Origin: Hormiphora californensis
Taxonomy: Eukaryota; Ctenophora; Tentaculata; Cydippida; Pleurobrachiidae
DNA: 64,000 bases
NCBI GenBank assembly: GCA_020137815.1
Contig: CM035358.1
Span: 2,345,321-2,409,320, forward strand
Direction of reading: 5' to 3'
This document shows, piece after piece, positions 63,909-64,000 of this stretch (within the stretch, counting starts at the first letter, position 1; each line of letters opens with the position of its first letter). A program made the translations under genes and the position numbers. The notes under the pieces are model-generated. The model was not told where the DNA came from and did not search any database. It saw only the letters and a list, made by a program, of their open reading frames with translations.

Positions 63909-64000
63909 GTAGTCTGTGTGATTGTCTTCTGTAAACATCATCATATTGTTATGATTACTATGCAGAATGCAGCACTGTTTCTAGGAATTTCATATCCGAG

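Overview
The window is nuclear DNA of an intron-rich animal, most likely an early-branching or other compact-genome invertebrate (a sponge would fit, but the sequence does not settle this). The basis is spliceosomal GT-AG genes with many short introns, orthologues of animal nuclear genes, a class A GPCR, a CD59-like cysteine domain, and DNA transposons, MITEs and (GA/CT)n microsatellites. Nothing bacterial, viral or CRISPR-like was seen. I reconstructed six genes by joining exons by eye. Where both ends lie inside the window the joined lengths close exactly in frame.

Layout. 1-8068 (+): 3' two thirds of a BRG1/BRM chromatin-remodelling ATPase (SMARCA4-like), 19 exons. 9047-14910: a 5.9-kb foldback element whose arms contain a 32-bp minisatellite, with a second 1.3-kb foldback inserted in it. 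About 14940-16060: homopolymer-distorted sequence, probably a consensus artefact. 16-25 kb: gene-poor, with microsatellites, a tRNA-like relic, a Mutator-like MITE and a decayed relative of the big foldback. 25014-27890 (+): a secreted, probably GPI-anchored Ly6/CD59-like protein. 29809-33119 (-): a rhodopsin-class GPCR, 8 exons. 33.1-50.3 kb: gene-poor, with a TTAA-flanked MITE, a branched hairpin cluster and a 1.3-kb foldback. 50342-63484 (-): three closely spaced housekeeping genes on one strand, TOE1 (snRNA 3'-end deadenylase), COX10 (heme O synthase) and a RETREG/FAM134 ER-phagy receptor with a LIR motif. The RETREG gene carries a Penelope-type GIY-YIG endonuclease fragment in an intron.

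The genes do not form one pathway; they are ordinary nuclear neighbours. The unusual content is structural. Inverted-repeat elements are abundant and several have readable target-site duplications: 8 bp hAT-like, 9 bp Mutator-like, TTAA piggyBac-like and TA pogo-like. One hAT MITE duplicated a 5' splice site on insertion. In SMARCA4 the 3' end of an exon plus its splice donor has been amplified into an intronic tandem array. A cluster near 40.3 kb folds as hairpins with different stems around one shared 10-nt core.

Limits: exon boundaries are manual. No similarity search, transcript or folding software was available, so family names rest on remembered motifs and domain order. Short, poorly conserved genes in the gene-poor stretches could have been missed.
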